A stretch of DNA of 6,732 nt from Tatlockia sp. GTDB lineage: Bacteria; Cyanobacteriota; Cyanobacteriia; Cyanobacteriales; Chroococcidiopsidaceae. The position numbers and the translations under genes are program-made. The notes beneath the pieces are model-generated. The model had not been told where the DNA came from. It did not search any database and saw only the letters and a program-made list of their open reading frames with translations. Each line of letters opens with the position of its first letter. Position 1 is the stretch's first letter. Shown here piece by piece: positions 5,643 to 6,732 of the stretch. The stretch lies in contig JACCVJ010000189.1 of assembly GCA_013698215.1 (NCBI GenBank), positions 1-6,732 of the forward strand. The letters run 5' to 3'.

Positions 5643-5651
5643 TAATTATAT

Positions 5652-6581
5652 ATGTCAACGGATGAAATTAAAGGAGAAGAACTAAAAAATAATGGTTTAG
5701 TTCAACTGGCTCCAGATTTGGCAGAGAAATTATTAAAGGGACAAGACAAGACAAAACCTAAGAAATCAAAAAAGATTTTTGATGGTAGTAACGAAATCTT
5801 TGCCAAGAAAATTCCCAAGAAAACTTACGAAACCCAATTGCGGCAACTCCAGGTTGAATTAGTCAAAATGCAATACTGGCTTAAGCACGTTGGTTATCGA
5901 GTTGTAGTAATTTTTGAAGGTCGAGATGCGGCGGGAAAAGGCGGTGTGATTAAACGGATTGCCGAACCACTAAACCCTCGTGGTTGTCGCATTGTGGCTC
6001 TAGGCACTCCCTCTGACCGCGAGAAAACTCAGTGGTATTTCCAGCGCTACGTGGCACACCTACCTGCGGCTGGTGAAATTGTACTATTCGATCGCAGTTG
6101 GTACAACCGAGCCGGAGTTGAACGAATCATGGGCTTTTGTACTGAGGCTGAGTATAGTGAATTTATGCAATCTTGCCCGGAATTTGAACGGATGTTAGTC
6201 AATTCGGGGATTATTTTGCTTAAATATTGGTTCTCAGTCAGCGATGACGAGCAAGAGCGGCGCTTTTTATCCCGTAGTCACGATCCAGCAAGACGTTGGA
6301 AACTCAGTCCAATGGATTTGGAATCGCGCGATCGTTGGAGGGAATACTCGCAAGCCAAAGATGCCATGTTTGCGCGCACAAATATTCCCGAAGCGCCCTG
6401 GTTTACGATTGAGGCAGACGATAAAAAACGCTCTAGGCTGAATTGCCTTCATCATTTACTGAGCAAAATTCCTTACGAAGATATGACCCCTCCTCCTCTA
6501 GAGCTTCCGCCCAGACCTCCATCAGAAGATTATGTTCGCGCCCCTCGCAACGAGCAGTTCTTTGTTCCTCAAGTGTATTGA
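5652..6581 (+). CDS. ppk2: Polyphosphate kinase 2 (class I type)
   Basis: PPK2 enzymes transfer phosphate between polyphosphate and nucleotides in the cytoplasm; the single-domain class I type mainly phosphorylates ADP or GDP with polyP. The 309-aa length is normal. A lysine-rich, poorly conserved N-terminus (1-55) precedes the P-loop kinase core. Walker A is GRDAAGKGG (90-98). Walker B is FDRSWYNRAGVER, with Asp147. The lid module SRSHDPARRWKLSPMD plus LESRDRW spans 207-229 and carries the conserved Arg cluster. The motifs PLNPRG and LGTPSDREKTQWYFQRY between the Walker motifs are also PPK2 hallmarks. The C-terminus is proline-rich (PPPLELPPRPP), as in many cyanobacterial members. The ATG at 5652 has a weak AAGAGAG upstream. 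It stands divergent from the SDR gene, and arfB-like sequence begins just after its stop. The assignment is secure; class I is by motif resemblance. Confidence 0.95.
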   Translation: MSTDEIKGEELKNNGLVQLAPDLAEKLLKGQDKTKPKKSKKIFDGSNEIFAKKIPKKTYETQLRQLQVELVKMQYWLKHVGYRVVVIFEGRDAAGKGGVIKRIAEPLNPRGCRIVALGTPSDREKTQWYFQRYVAHLPAAGEIVLFDRSWYNRAGVERIMGFCTEAEYSEFMQSCPEFERMLVNSGIILLKYWFSVSDDEQERRFLSRSHDPARRWKLSPMDLESRDRWREYSQAKDAMFARTNIPEAPWFTIEADDKKRSRLNCLHHLLSKIPYEDMTPPPLELPPRPPSEDYVRAPRNEQFFVPQVY

Positions 6582-6590
6582 GTGATATGA

Positions 6591-6732
6591 ATAACTGATA
6601 TTAGTAGAATTCGTTTTCAAGGCGCAGGCGGTCAAAATGTGAACAAAGTAGCGACGGCGATTCATCTATGTTTTGACGTTATGGCTTCTTCCCTGCCCAG
6701 CTATTACAAAGATACACTACTGCAATTGAGCG
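6591..6732 (+). pseudogene. arfB: ArfB/YaeJ-type ribosome-rescue peptidyl-tRNA hydrolase, start missing, runs off window
   Basis: ArfB enters stalled ribosomes and hydrolyses the peptidyl-tRNA using a GGQ loop. The frame reads ISRIRFQGAGGQNVNKVATA, then IHLCFDVMASSLPSYYKD, then TLLQLS to the edge. GGQ lies at 6627-6635. NVNKVATAIHL and ASSLP-YYK are diagnostic against E. coli YaeJ as I recall it. Known family members have about 12-20 residues before this strand, including the initiator. Here an in-frame TGA at 6588-6590 sits only three codons before the homology, and the intervening codons (ATA, ACT, GAT, ATT) offer no standard start. The usual Arg in HLRFD is Cys (TGT, one transition from CGT). 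So the gene is probably 5'-truncated or frameshifted, unless it uses a rare ATT or ATA start. The 3' end is not visible. Confidence 0.75.

Noticed and set aside
5071..5651. tRNA or other structured RNA gene in the divergent spacer
   Set aside because: I found no cloverleaf pairing, no T-arm GTTC box in a suitable context, and no riboswitch core.
6244..6455. Short frames on both strands inside ppk2
   Set aside because: They overlap the conserved lid region of PPK2 and have no recognisable product.

Overview
The window reads as chromosomal DNA of a cyanobacterium, probably a filamentous or aggregate-forming one with a fairly large genome. The palindrome GCGATCGC (HIP1) occurs seven times in 6.7 kb (starts at 438, 538, 873, 2178, 2508, 3785 and 3905). 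HIP1 enrichment is a cyanobacterial hallmark. The protein set also fits: a HAMP/class III cyclase protein, a PPK2 kinase and loosely packed genes with long AT-rich spacers.

Layout. (1) Positions 1-2438, plus strand: the 3' end of a chemosensory operon. It holds a 5'-truncated CheB methylesterase of the WspF type, then 21 bp later a response regulator whose receiver resembles WspR. Its output domain is a HAMP plus class III adenylyl cyclase rather than a GGDEF diguanylate cyclase. (2) 2439-2729: an intergenic stretch with two hairpins, between convergent genes. (3) 2730-3197, minus: a small secreted protein of unknown function. (4) 3198-4233: no intact gene. It contains two remnants of short-chain dehydrogenase/reductase (SDR) genes on the minus strand, a 32-nt near-palindrome centred on HIP1, and small repeats. 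(5) 4234-5055, minus: an intact SDR with a GTG start and a textbook Shine-Dalgarno. (6) 5056-5651: a roughly 600-bp divergent spacer with a 13-codon reading frame behind a strong ribosome binding site, a further open stretch and a weak CRP-like site. (7) 5652-6581, plus: a complete class I-type polyphosphate kinase 2. (8) 6591-6732, plus: the GGQ region of an ArfB/YaeJ-type ribosome-rescue hydrolase. It runs off the window and has no visible normal start.

How the genes work together. CheB would set the adaptation state of a chemoreceptor encoded outside the window. The CheA-type kinase, also outside, would phosphorylate both the CheB receiver and the cyclase receiver, so the pathway should end in cAMP production. 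The known Wsp pathway has the same order (wspF then wspR) but makes cyclic di-GMP. This output swap is the most interesting point in the window. The rest looks like unrelated accessory genes with a decayed SDR neighbourhood between them.
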